The translations under genes and the position numbers were made by a program. The notes beneath the pieces were generated by a model, which saw only the letters and a list, made by a program, of their open reading frames with translations, was not told where the DNA came from and did no database searches. From an uncultured Oscillospiraceae bacterium (GTDB taxonomy: Bacteria > Bacillota > Clostridia > Oscillospirales > Oscillospiraceae): a stretch of DNA of 25,418 nt. The stretch's first letter is position 1; every line of letters begins with the position of its first letter. The stretch lies in NCBI GenBank assembly GCA_905234575.1, contig CAJOIG010000021.1, forward strand, positions 1 through 25,418, written 5' to 3'. Positions 1 through 7,112 of this stretch are shown one piece after another.

Positions 1-2685
1 TACCGCGCCCTGTCCGACGCCGAGCTGAAGGCCAAGACCCAGGAGTTCAAGGACCGGCTGGCGGCCGGTGAGACCACGGACGACATCCTCCCCGAGGCCT
101 TTGCGACGGTGCGGGAGGCGGCGGACCGCGTCCTTGGCATGCGTCCCTTCCGGGTCCAGCTCATCGGCGGCATCGTCCTGCATCAGGGGCGTATCGCGGA
201 GATGAAGACCGGCGAGGGCAAGACCCTCGTGGCGGTCCTGCCGAGCTACCTCAACGCCCTCGAGGGGGAGGGCGTGCACATCGTCACCGTGAACGACTAC
301 CTCGCCCGGCGCGACAGCGAGTGGATGGGCAAGGTCCACGCCTTCCTCGGCCTGACCGTCGGCCTCATCGTCCACGGCCTCAGCCGGGAGGAGCGGCAGG
401 CGGCCTACAACGCCGACATCACCTACGGCACGAACAACGAGATGGGCTTCGACTATCTGCGGGACAACATGGCCCTCTACAAGCGGGACATGGTCCAGCG
501 CGGGCACTTCTTCGCCATCGTGGACGAGGTGGACTCCATCCTCATCGACGAGGCCCGCACGCCCCTCATCATCTCCGGCCAGGGCGACGAGAGCACCGAC
601 CTCTACACCAAAGCCAACGACTTCGTCTGCGGCCTGCGCCGGGGCATGGTCGTCTCCGTGGAGGAGAAGACCGAGATCGAGGAGGCAGACGAGAACGCCG
701 ACTACCTCGTGGACGAGAAGGCCCGCACCGCCACCCTGACGGCGAAGGGCGTGGCGAAGGCCGAGCGGTACTTCGGCATCGAGAACCTCACGGACCTTGA
801 GAACACCACCCTCGCCCACCACATCAACCAGGCCATCAAGGCCCACGGCGTCATGCGGCGGGACATCGACTATGTCGTCAAGGACAACGAGGTCATCATC
901 GTGGACGAGCACACCGGCCGCCTCATGCTGGGCCGCCGGTACTCCGAGGGCCTGCACCAGGCCATCGAGGCGAAGGAGCATGTGGAGGTCCAGCGGGAGA
1001 ACAAGACCCTCGCCACCATCACCTTCCAGAACTACTTCCGGCTCTATGGCAAGCTCTCCGGCATGACCGGCACGGCGCTGACCGAGGAAGAGGAGTTCAT
1101 GTCCATCTACAACCTGGACATCATCGAGATCCCCACGAACAAGCCCATCGCCCGCATCGACCGGCCGGACGTGGTCTACAAAAACGAGGCCGGCAAGAAC
1201 CGGGCGATCATCCGTCAGATCGTCGAGTGCCACGCGAAGGGCCAGCCCGTCCTCGTCGGCACCGTCAGCATCGAGAAGAGCGAATACCTCTCGAAGCTCC
1301 TCAAAAAGGAGGGCATCGCCCACAACGTCCTGAACGCGAAGCAGCACGAGCGCGAGGCGGAGATCGTCGCCCAGGCGGGCAAGCTCGGCGCCGTCACCAT
1401 CGCGACGAACATGGCCGGACGCGGCACCGACATCACCCTCGGCGGCAACGCCGAGTACCTCGCCCGACAGGACCTCCGCAAGGCGGAGTACGACGACGAG
1501 GTCATCTCCCAGGCCACGGGCTACGCCGACACGGACGACGAGACCGTCCTGGAGGCCCGGAAGCTCTATCAGGAGCGCATGGCGGCCCATAAGCTCGTCA
1601 CCGGGGCGGAGGCGGAGAAGGTCCGCGAAGCGGGCGGTCTCTTCATCCTCGGCACCGAGCGCCACGACGCCCGCCGCATCGACAACCAGCTCCGCGGACG
1701 GTCCGGCCGTCAGGGAGACCCCGGTGAGAGCCGCTTCTTCATCGCCATGACGGACGACGTCATGCGCCTGTTCGGCTCCGAGCGGGTCATGAGCATGATG
1801 GAATCCCTGGGCTTCGATGAGGACACCCCCATCGACAACAAGATGCTCTCCGACTCCATCGAGCGCGCCCAGAGGACCGTCGAGAGCCGGAACTTCCAGG
1901 TCCGCAAGAGCACCCTCGAATACGACGACGTGATGAACGTCCAGCGCGGCCTCATCTACGAGCAGCGCCGCAAGGTCCTCGACGGCGAGGATGTGCGCGA
2001 GTCCATCCGCGGCATGATCGAGGAGACGGTCCGCAGCACCGTCGTGGACGGGCTCGGCGGCATGCACTGCCCGGAGAATGAGGAGCACCTCGAGACGATT
2101 CTCGACCCCTTCTATAAGCTCTTCCTTGCCCGCGGGCAGATCACCGCGGCGGACGGTCTCAAGTCCCTCACCGCGGACGCCCTGACGGAAAAGCTCCTCG
2201 CCGCGGCGGACGAGGTCTACACCCGGCGCGAGGCGGAGTTCGGCACCCTGCCGGACGGCACGCCGGTCATGCGCGAGCTCGAGCGGGTCATCCTCCTGCG
2301 GGTCGTGGACGAGTACTGGATGGAGCACATCGACGCCATGGACGACCTGCGCCAGGGCATCGGCCTGCGGGCCTACGGCAACGTCAAGCCCATCGACGCC
2401 TACAAGCAGGAGGGCTTCGATATGTTCGAGGCCATGGTCCAGGGCATCCGCGAGGAGGTCGTGCGCCGCATCTACACCGTTCGCGTCCGCAAGGAGCAGA
2501 CCATCGAGCGCAAGAGCGTCGCCAAGGCGAACGTGAACAACGTCGGCGGCGACCAGACCGCCAAAAAGCAGCCCGTCAAGAAGGCCAAAAAGCCCGGGCG
2601 AAACGACCCCTGTCCCTGCGGCAAGTGGAAGGCGGACGGCAGCCGTCCCCTGAAGTACAAAGAGTGCTGCGGCCGCAATGCCTGA
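1..2685 (+). CDS. secA: Preprotein translocase ATPase SecA (5' end outside window)
   Basis: SecA is the cytoplasmic ATPase motor that pushes unfolded preproteins through SecYEG. The reading frame is open from base 1, so roughly 30-40 N-terminal residues lie upstream and 894 residues are visible. Seen in order: Walker A GEGKT (nt 211-225), the Walker B/DEAD region VDEVDS with LIDEARTPL just after (nt 520-570), the second nucleotide-binding fold with AGRGTDITLGG and QLRGRSGRQGDPG (nt 1411-1725), the helical scaffold region, and a C-terminal SEC-C zinc tail with C871, C873, C889 and C890 (window numbering). The spacing inside that tail is about seven residues longer than the usual CPCG-SGKK-YKxCC form. 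The last 8 nt overlap pgeF. The partner channel gene secY lies in the same window at 15481-16776. Confidence 0.98.
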   Translation, partial: YRALSDAELKAKTQEFKDRLAAGETTDDILPEAFATVREAADRVLGMRPFRVQLIGGIVLHQGRIAEMKTGEGKTLVAVLPSYLNALEGEGVHIVTVNDYLARRDSEWMGKVHAFLGLTVGLIVHGLSREERQAAYNADITYGTNNEMGFDYLRDNMALYKRDMVQRGHFFAIVDEVDSILIDEARTPLIISGQGDESTDLYTKANDFVCGLRRGMVVSVEEKTEIEEADENADYLVDEKARTATLTAKGVAKAERYFGIENLTDLENTTLAHHINQAIKAHGVMRRDIDYVVKDNEVIIVDEHTGRLMLGRRYSEGLHQAIEAKEHVEVQRENKTLATITFQNYFRLYGKLSGMTGTALTEEEEFMSIYNLDIIEIPTNKPIARIDRPDVVYKNEAGKNRAIIRQIVECHAKGQPVLVGTVSIEKSEYLSKLLKKEGIAHNVLNAKQHEREAEIVAQAGKLGAVTIATNMAGRGTDITLGGNAEYLARQDLRKAEYDDEVISQATGYADTDDETVLEARKLYQERMAAHKLVTGAEAEKVREAGGLFILGTERHDARRIDNQLRGRSGRQGDPGESRFFIAMTDDVMRLFGSERVMSMMESLGFDEDTPIDNKMLSDSIERAQRTVESRNFQVRKSTLEYDDVMNVQRGLIYEQRRKVLDGEDVRESIRGMIEETVRSTVVDGLGGMHCPENEEHLETILDPFYKLFLARGQITAADGLKSLTADALTEKLLAAADEVYTRREAEFGTLPDGTPVMRELERVILLRVVDEYWMEHIDAMDDLRQGIGLRAYGNVKPIDAYKQEGFDMFEAMVQGIREEVVRRIYTVRVRKEQTIERKSVAKANVNNVGGDQTAKKQPVKKAKKPGRNDPCPCGKWKADGSRPLKYKECCGRNA

Positions 2686-3460
2686 GCCGGTGATCCTGCG
2701 CTCGGCGCAGCTTACCTGCCCCCACGGCTTCTCCACCCGGCTCGGCGGCGTCAGCGAGGGGATCTTCGAGAGCCTGAACCTGGGCTGCCTCGACACCCTC
2801 GGGGACGAGCCAGACCGGGTCCGGGAAAACTGGCGGCGCTTCGGCGCGGCGGCCGGGATCCCCACGGACCGCTTCGTCCACGGACGGCAGGTGCACGGGA
2901 ACACCGTGCTCGTCGCCCGGCCCGAGGACGCCCACGGCATCGCGGACCCGTCGGACCTCGAAGCGGACGGCTATGTGACGAACATCCCCGGCCTGCCGCT
3001 CGCCGTGTTCACGGCGGACTGCGCGCCGCTTCTCCTGCACGACCCGGACGCCGGGGTGATCGCCGCGGTCCACTGCGGCTGGCGGCCCACGGCGGCGGAC
3101 ATCATGAAAAACGCCATAAGCGCCATGGAGAGCCTCGGTGCCCGGCCCGCGCATATCCGCGCCGCCATCGGCCCCTGCATCCGCCGCTGCTGCTTCCAGA
3201 CGGGACCGGAGATCCCGGAAGCCTTCGAGAAGCTCCTTCGCGGCGGCGCGTCGGACCTGTACGCCCCGGACCCGGAGGTGCCCGGAAAATACCGGGTGGA
3301 CCTGCCGGGGACCGTCGCCCGGCGGCTCACGGAGCTCGGCGTCCCCGCCGGGCAGATCGACGATCTCGGCGAATGCACCATGTGCCGCCCGGAGCGCTTC
3401 TGGTCCCACCGGACCATGGGCCTTTCCCGCGGCTCCCAGGCCAGTATCATCATGTTATGA
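2678..3460 (+). CDS. pgeF: Peptidoglycan editing factor / purine nucleoside phosphorylase, PgeF (YfiH, laccase-domain) family
   Basis: This 260-residue protein belongs to the Cu-oxidase_4/DUF152 (YfiH) family. Members act on purine nucleosides, and in E. coli the protein limits misincorporation of L-Ser into peptidoglycan. The family metal site is visible: QVHG with H73, TADCAPLLL with C115 and AAVHCGW with H132, followed by the conserved GPCI near residue 167. The common GWRG is GWRP here. The ATG at 2678 lies inside the end of secA (8-nt overlap), so the two are translationally coupled. The length is normal for the family. The exact substrate in this organism cannot be told from sequence. 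Confidence 0.93.
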   Translation: MPEPVILRSAQLTCPHGFSTRLGGVSEGIFESLNLGCLDTLGDEPDRVRENWRRFGAAAGIPTDRFVHGRQVHGNTVLVARPEDAHGIADPSDLEADGYVTNIPGLPLAVFTADCAPLLLHDPDAGVIAAVHCGWRPTAADIMKNAISAMESLGARPAHIRAAIGPCIRRCCFQTGPEIPEAFEKLLRGGASDLYAPDPEVPGKYRVDLPGTVARRLTELGVPAGQIDDLGECTMCRPERFWSHRTMGLSRGSQASIIML

Positions 3461-5061
3461 ATCACTTTTTCCGAAAAACAATATCCCTCGTCTCCGCGGC
3501 GGCGCTGCTGCTGTCGATGGCGGGCTGCGGCGGGCTCACCCTCTCCCAGGAGGAGCGCACGGAGCTTCAGGAGGAGGAGCCGGAGGTCATCGTCGGGCAG
3601 AGCATCGGCCAGGAGCTGGCCCCGACCTATGCCGCGGACCAGATCTTCTCCCTCAACAGCGTGCAGAGCTCGTCCTTCAACCCCTATCTCACCTCCAGCG
3701 CCTGGAACAAGGTCGTGGGCATGCTGGTGTATGAGTCCCTGGTGGAGCTGGACGAGAGCTTTCAGGCCCATCCGAACCTCATCACCGCCTGGGAGACGCA
3801 GGACGGCTATACCTGGACCTTCACGGTGGACACCTCCCGGTCCTTCCACGACGGCGGCGTCATGACCGCCATGGACGCGGCCTACTCCCTGGAGCTCGCC
3901 ATGAACTACGAGAACGGCCCGTATTACACCCGCTTCCGGCATGTGCGCGGCGTCTCGACCCTGGACACGGAGCGCTTCGAGGTGACCCTGGACCGGGCGA
4001 ACATGCGGTTTTACACGCTGCTGGACATCCCCTGCATCGAGTACGGCTTCGGCTTCGGGGACCGGCCTCCCGGCACGGGCCCGTACGCCTTCTCGAAAAG
4101 CGGCCGGTATCTTGCCCGGTTCAGCGCCCATCCCGACGCCGCGCAGATGCCCCTCGACACCATCCACCTGAAGGAATACTCCGCCGCGGTGGACATCCTG
4201 CAGGCCTTCGAGGACTCCTACATCGATCTCGTCATCAACGACCCGAACGGCATGTCCGGCCTCGGCTACTCCAGCGCGAACATTATTAAATATGTGAACA
4301 CCTCCAGCATGCACTACCTGGGGTACAACGCCTCGAGCTTCATTTTCGGGCAGAGCATCTACCGGCTCATGATGACCTACGCCATCGACCGGGCCAGCAT
4401 CGTCTCCGAGCTCATGACGGGCGCGGCGGTGGCGGCGTCGGTGCCGGTCTCTCCCCAGAGTCCCCTGTACCCGGCGGATCTCGCCCAGGAGCTGGCGTAT
4501 TCGCCCGAGAACCTCGCCCTGGCCATCGAGACCATCGGGGCCCGGGACCTGGACGGCGACGGGACCCTGGAGCTGGGCGGACGGGCCTATACCATCGACT
4601 TCATCGTCTGCTCGGACAGCGCGGTCAAGGTCGCCGCGGCCCGCAGCATCACCAAGACCCTGCAGGATGCGGGCTTTGCCGTAAACCTCCGGGAGCTGGG
4701 CTACGACGAGTATCTCGACGCCCTCAAAAAGGGGAACTACGACATTTATTACGCCGAGGTCCGCCTCTGCGCGGACTGGGACCTCTCGCTGCTTCTGGGC
4801 ACCGGGCAGGCGCTGAACTACGGGAACGTGCGGGACACGCAGCTCGACACGCTCCTCATGGACTTCCTCGCGAGTCCGGAGGAGACGCTCCCCGTCGCAG
4901 CCCGGGCGCTGTATGACCACATCGGCCGCAGCGGGTATATCACGCCGGTCTGCTTCGAGCGCACCGAGACCCTGTACCACCGGGGCGTGCTCTCGGGGCT
5001 TTCCCCCACGCAGGACAATATTTTTTACGGAATGGAAAACTGGACGGTCGACATTCGCTGA
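3457..5061 (+). CDS. Extracellular solute-binding lipoprotein, family 5 (oligopeptide/nickel type)
   Basis: A 534-residue predicted lipoprotein with a basic N-terminus (NHFFRK), a hydrophobic stretch and a lipobox SMAGC that makes C24 the lipid-anchored residue. The mature part resembles SBP_bac_5 (DppA/OppA/NikA-like) proteins: an N-terminal FNPYLTSS...YESLVELD segment, WTFTVDTSRSFHDG, and a C-terminal DAGFAVNLRELGYDEYLDALKKG segment. Such proteins capture peptides or other solutes outside the membrane and deliver them to an ABC permease. The start was set at 3457, where ATGA overlaps the pgeF stop. An upstream in-frame start would leave the signal peptide buried. No permease or ATPase gene lies nearby, so the partner transporter is elsewhere or the protein works as an orphan receptor. 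The ligand is unknown. Confidence 0.85.
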   Translation: MNHFFRKTISLVSAAALLLSMAGCGGLTLSQEERTELQEEEPEVIVGQSIGQELAPTYAADQIFSLNSVQSSSFNPYLTSSAWNKVVGMLVYESLVELDESFQAHPNLITAWETQDGYTWTFTVDTSRSFHDGGVMTAMDAAYSLELAMNYENGPYYTRFRHVRGVSTLDTERFEVTLDRANMRFYTLLDIPCIEYGFGFGDRPPGTGPYAFSKSGRYLARFSAHPDAAQMPLDTIHLKEYSAAVDILQAFEDSYIDLVINDPNGMSGLGYSSANIIKYVNTSSMHYLGYNASSFIFGQSIYRLMMTYAIDRASIVSELMTGAAVAASVPVSPQSPLYPADLAQELAYSPENLALAIETIGARDLDGDGTLELGGRAYTIDFIVCSDSAVKVAAARSITKTLQDAGFAVNLRELGYDEYLDALKKGNYDIYYAEVRLCADWDLSLLLGTGQALNYGNVRDTQLDTLLMDFLASPEETLPVAARALYDHIGRSGYITPVCFERTETLYHRGVLSGLSPTQDNIFYGMENWTVDIR

Positions 5062-5076
5062 CGGAGGTACAGCATC

Positions 5077-5466
5077 ATGACAGACAGAGACCTTCTCAAC
5101 ATGGCGCGGGAGGCCGCGCAGAACGCCTATGTGCCCTATTCCCACTTTCCCGTGGGCGCGGCGCTGGAGTGCGCGGACGGCTCCGTGTTCACCGGCTGCA
5201 ACGTGGAAAACGTCGCGCTGGGCTCTACCATCTGCGCCGAGCGCACGGCCGTCGTCAAGGCCGTCAGCGAGGGGCGGCGCAAGTTCGTCCGCATCGCCAT
5301 CTACGGGGAAGGGGAGACCTACTGCATGCCCTGCGGCGCCTGCCGCCAGGTGCTTGCCGAGTTCGCCGGACAGGACGACATGGAGGTGCTGTGCACCCGC
5401 TCCGGCGGGCGCTACGTCAGCTACCGCCTCAGCCAGCTCCTGCCCCACGCCTTCGTGATGCGTTGA
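5077..5466 (+). CDS. cdd: Cytidine deaminase (homotetrameric type)
   Basis: This 129-residue enzyme deaminates cytidine and deoxycytidine to uridine and deoxyuridine in pyrimidine salvage. The zinc and catalytic residues fall where they do in the B. subtilis enzyme: C53-A-E55 (TICAERTA) and C86-x-x-C89 (CMPCGACRQ). The substrate-binding NVEN motif is at residues 42-45. The first ligand is Cys rather than His, which marks the small tetrameric class. A GGAGG ribosome site sits just before the ATG, 15 nt after the solute-binding protein gene, so it is probably the last gene of the secA-pgeF-SBP-cdd transcript. That transcript ends at the hairpin at 5544-5574. Confidence 0.97.
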   Translation: MTDRDLLNMAREAAQNAYVPYSHFPVGAALECADGSVFTGCNVENVALGSTICAERTAVVKAVSEGRRKFVRIAIYGEGETYCMPCGACRQVLAEFAGQDDMEVLCTRSGGRYVSYRLSQLLPHAFVMR

Positions 5467-5543
5467 TTTGCCGGTTTTCGCGAAAGAAATAACGCGAACG
5501 CACGGAAGAGTTGTCACAATCGGATAATTTGGCTGAATTCCGG

Positions 5544-5576
5544 AAAATCCCCCTTGACATTCAGGGGGATTTTTGT
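5544..5576 (+). terminator. Intrinsic terminator after cdd
   Basis: A perfect 10-bp stem (AAAATCCCCC at 5544-5553 with GGGGGATTTT at 5564-5573) encloses a 10-nt loop and runs into a short T tract. It should end the secA-cdd transcript. The loop itself contains TTGACA, the -35 box of the next promoter. A weaker inverted repeat (TTCGCG/CGCGAA, 5477-5498) lies between the cdd stop and this hairpin. Confidence 0.85.
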
Positions 5577-5582
5577 TACATT
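5554..5582 (+). promoter_or_regulatory. Candidate sigma-A promoter of the S10-spc-alpha operon
   Basis: A perfect TTGACA (5554-5559) is followed, after exactly 17 nt, by TACATT (5577-5582, 4 of 6 to TATAAT). It predicts a start near 5589, at the first base pairs of the structured leader. It is the best sigma-A-like match I found in the 400-nt gap before rpsJ. The -35 box occupies the loop of the cdd terminator, so the two signals share the same DNA. Confidence 0.7.
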
Positions 5583-5587
5583 AGCAG

Positions 5588-5773
5588 GGCTCGCGTCCTC
5601 GACGGGGGAGGTGAGCCATGCGTTGAAGCGGTAGATTGCGCCGACGGGCGGGAACTATCGCGGAGCAAGTCCGGGGGTCCTCCGGGGGAGGGTCCTGGAA
5701 TCGGACGGAACCGGCGTTCCGTACCGCGTATATCGTCTGGGTCAGAAAACCGGCATGGCCGGGTTGTTTTTTG
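5588..5773 (+). ncRNA. Structured leader RNA ending in an intrinsic terminator (candidate attenuator or small RNA)
   Basis: The stretch from the predicted start to the T tract folds by eye into consecutive helices. These are: GGCTC/GAGCC enclosing CCTC/GAGG (5588-5617); GCGGTAG/CTATCGC (5628-5634 with 5655-5661, one G-U pair) enclosing CGCC/GGCG; GTCCG/CGGAC (5669-5673 with 5702-5706) enclosing CCTCC/GGAGG; and ACGGAAC/GTTCCGT (5705-5711 with 5716-5722; it shares two bases with the previous helix). The final hairpin is at 5748-5765 and is followed by six Ts. No open frame with a convincing ribosome site fits. I do not recognise a known riboswitch or T-box core. The position suggests control of the ribosomal operon, but a free-standing RNA is equally compatible. 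Confidence 0.55.
5748..5772 (+). terminator. Intrinsic terminator / attenuator upstream of rpsJ
   Basis: AACCGGC (5748-5754) pairs with GCCGGGTT (5758-5765, one bulged G) around a 3-nt loop and is followed by G and six Ts (5767-5772). It lies 95 nt upstream of the rpsJ start and in the same orientation, so transcription of the ribosomal operon from the 5554 promoter must read through it. The same AACCGGC heptamer occurs in the preceding hairpin (5709-5715), so the 3' arm could pair with either copy. Confidence 0.65.
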
Positions 5774-5866
5774 GAACAGAGTCTGATACGCACGGATGAG
5801 TGTACAGAATTCCGGCGCCCGTACGGGAACACGTAAAACTCGTACATTATTATTGGAGGAAAACAC

Positions 5867-6178
5867 ATGGCAGCGAAGAAAATGATCCGCATCCGCCTCA
5901 AGGCCTACGACCACCAGCTGATCGACAAGGCCGCCGAGACCATCGTCGAGACCGCGAAGCGCACCGAAGCGAAGGTCTCCGGTCCCATCCCCCTGCCCAC
6001 GCAGAAGGAAGTGGTGACCATCCTGCGCGCCGTCCACAAGTACAAGGACAGCCGCGAGCAGTTCGAGCGCCGCACCCACAAGCGCCTCATCGACATCATG
6101 AACCCGACCCAGAAGACGGTCGAGGCCCTGATGAACCTCGAGGTCCCCGCCGGCGTCGAGATCGAGATCAAACTCTAA
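5867..6178 (+). CDS. rpsJ: 30S ribosomal protein S10
   Basis: At 103 residues this is full-length S10, a head protein of the small subunit that also serves as NusE in transcription antitermination in other bacteria. The conserved start IRIRLKAYDH, the GPIPLPT loop (residues 39-45) and the THKRLIDI segment are all present. The ATG follows TTGGAGGAAAACAC, a strong ribosome site. It is the first gene of the superoperon and is separated from the promoter by the structured leader and from rplC by a 193-nt structured gap. Confidence 0.99.
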   Translation: MAAKKMIRIRLKAYDHQLIDKAAETIVETAKRTEAKVSGPIPLPTQKEVVTILRAVHKYKDSREQFERRTHKRLIDIMNPTQKTVEALMNLEVPAGVEIEIKL

Positions 6179-6371
6179 TCTATTACGTACCCCCGCGATC
6201 GGGGAAACGCCGCAAAACGATTGCGACAGAGAGTTGATCTTACCTTATTTATTTATGTTGGCAGCCGGACCTGGCGATCCGGTTCACCAATAGTCTGCTA
6301 CCAGGGCAGACGGGTCATGTTGCGCGGCCGCCGTTACCGGTCGCCCAACCAATAACCGAAGGAGGAAAACA
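6179..6371 (+). other. Gene-free structured intergenic region between rpsJ and rplC
   Basis: This 193-nt gap holds four hairpins. They are: CCCCG/CGGGG (6191-6204); a two-part helix with TTGG/CCAA outside and CCGGA/TCCGG inside (6258-6290); GTCTGC/GCAGAC with a 7-nt loop (6293-6311); and a long interrupted helix with GTTG/CAAC outside GCGGCCG/CGGTCGC (6319-6349). None is followed by a T tract, so they are not terminators. An AT-rich patch (6240-6257) lies between the first two, but no good -35/-10 pair was found there. The rplC ribosome site GGAGG is at 6361-6365, just past the last hairpin. A cis-acting RNA element is the simplest reading. Confidence 0.45.
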
Positions 6372-7094
6372 ATGAAAAACGCCATCATCGGAAAGAAGAT
6401 CGGCATGACGCAGATCTTCGACGAGACGGGCAAAGTTGTTCCCGTGACGGTCATCGAGGCCGGCCCCTGTGTGGTCGCCCAGAAGAAGACCGTCGAGAAG
6501 GAAGGCTATGACTCCGTCCAGCTCGGCTTTGAGGACATCGCCGAGAAAAAGCTGACGAAGCCCCAGAAGGGCCACTTCGAGAAGGCTTCCGTCGCTCCCA
6601 AAAAGCATCTGCATGAGTTCCGCCTGGACGACTGCTCCGCTCTGAACGTGGGCGACGTCGTGAAGGCCGACGTGTTCGCCGAGGGCGACCATGTGGACGT
6701 CACCGGCATCAGCAAAGGCAAGGGCTACGCCGGCGTCATCAAGCGCTGGGGCGCCCAGCGCACCCCCACCACCCACGGCGGCGGTCCTGTGCACCGTCAC
6801 GCGGGCTCCATGGGCTCCTCCACCGATCCCTCCCGCATCTTCAAGGGCAAGATCGGCGCCGGCCACATGGGCGTGGAGCAGGTCACCGTCCAGAACCTGG
6901 ACGTCGTGAAGGTCGATCCCGAGATGAACATGATCGTCCTGCGCGGCGCGGTGCCCGGCCCCAAGGGCGGCATCGTCTACATCAAGAACACCGTCAAGAA
7001 GATCGTCGAGAAGCAGGTCCAGGCCGCGGCTCCGGTCAACCCGCAGAAGGCTTCCGGCCGCAACCCGCAGAAGGCCTCCGCGCGTACACGCTGA
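6372..7094 (+). CDS. rplC: 50S ribosomal protein L3
   Basis: L3 nucleates early 50S assembly and reaches toward the peptidyl transferase centre. Family landmarks present are IIGKKIGMTQIF at the start, the central loop THGGGPVHRHAGSMG and the GHMG segment after it. At 240 residues it is some 25-30 longer than typical L3. The excess is a C-terminal tail that contains NPQKASGR followed by NPQKASAR, a near-exact short duplication. The start ATG follows GGAGG by six bases. Confidence 0.98.
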   Translation: MKNAIIGKKIGMTQIFDETGKVVPVTVIEAGPCVVAQKKTVEKEGYDSVQLGFEDIAEKKLTKPQKGHFEKASVAPKKHLHEFRLDDCSALNVGDVVKADVFAEGDHVDVTGISKGKGYAGVIKRWGAQRTPTTHGGGPVHRHAGSMGSSTDPSRIFKGKIGAGHMGVEQVTVQNLDVVKVDPEMNMIVLRGAVPGPKGGIVYIKNTVKKIVEKQVQAAAPVNPQKASGRNPQKASARTR

Positions 7095-7112
7095 TAGAAA
7101 GGAGAGATCGAT

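Noticed and set aside
2971..5517. A long open frame (848 codons) on the minus strand opposite pgeF, the solute-binding gene and cdd
   Set aside because: It is antisense to three recognisable genes, has a low-complexity Ala/Gly/Val/Arg composition and no family resemblance. High GC makes stop codons rare in this antisense frame.
5511..5539. Possible promoter TTGTCA with 17-nt spacing to TGAATT upstream of the cdd terminator
   Set aside because: The -10 matches only three of six bases and any transcript would run straight into the terminator at 5544. The 5554 promoter is much better.
5588..5773. Known riboswitch, T-box, 6S, SRP or RNase P RNA as identity of the leader
   Set aside because: None of the signature cores I can recall (T-box GGTGG-ACCGCG, TPP, SAM, FMN, cobalamin, c-di-GMP, ZTP, SRP tetraloop helix) is present. 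A formal Rfam scan would be decisive.
5800..6237. Open frame of 145 codons starting upstream of rpsJ in another frame
   Set aside because: It overlaps all of rpsJ out of frame and has no ribosome site or family resemblance.
6221..6251. Possible internal promoter TTGCGA ... TATTTA before rplC
   Set aside because: Spacing would be 19 nt and only three of six -10 bases match, which is too weak to call.
6261..6349. tRNA-like look of the rpsJ-rplC gap (a 6-bp stem with 7-nt loop, and GGTTCACC)
   Set aside because: There is no acceptor stem, no proper D or T arm spacing, and the position equivalent to U33 is A. It is better described as generic hairpins.
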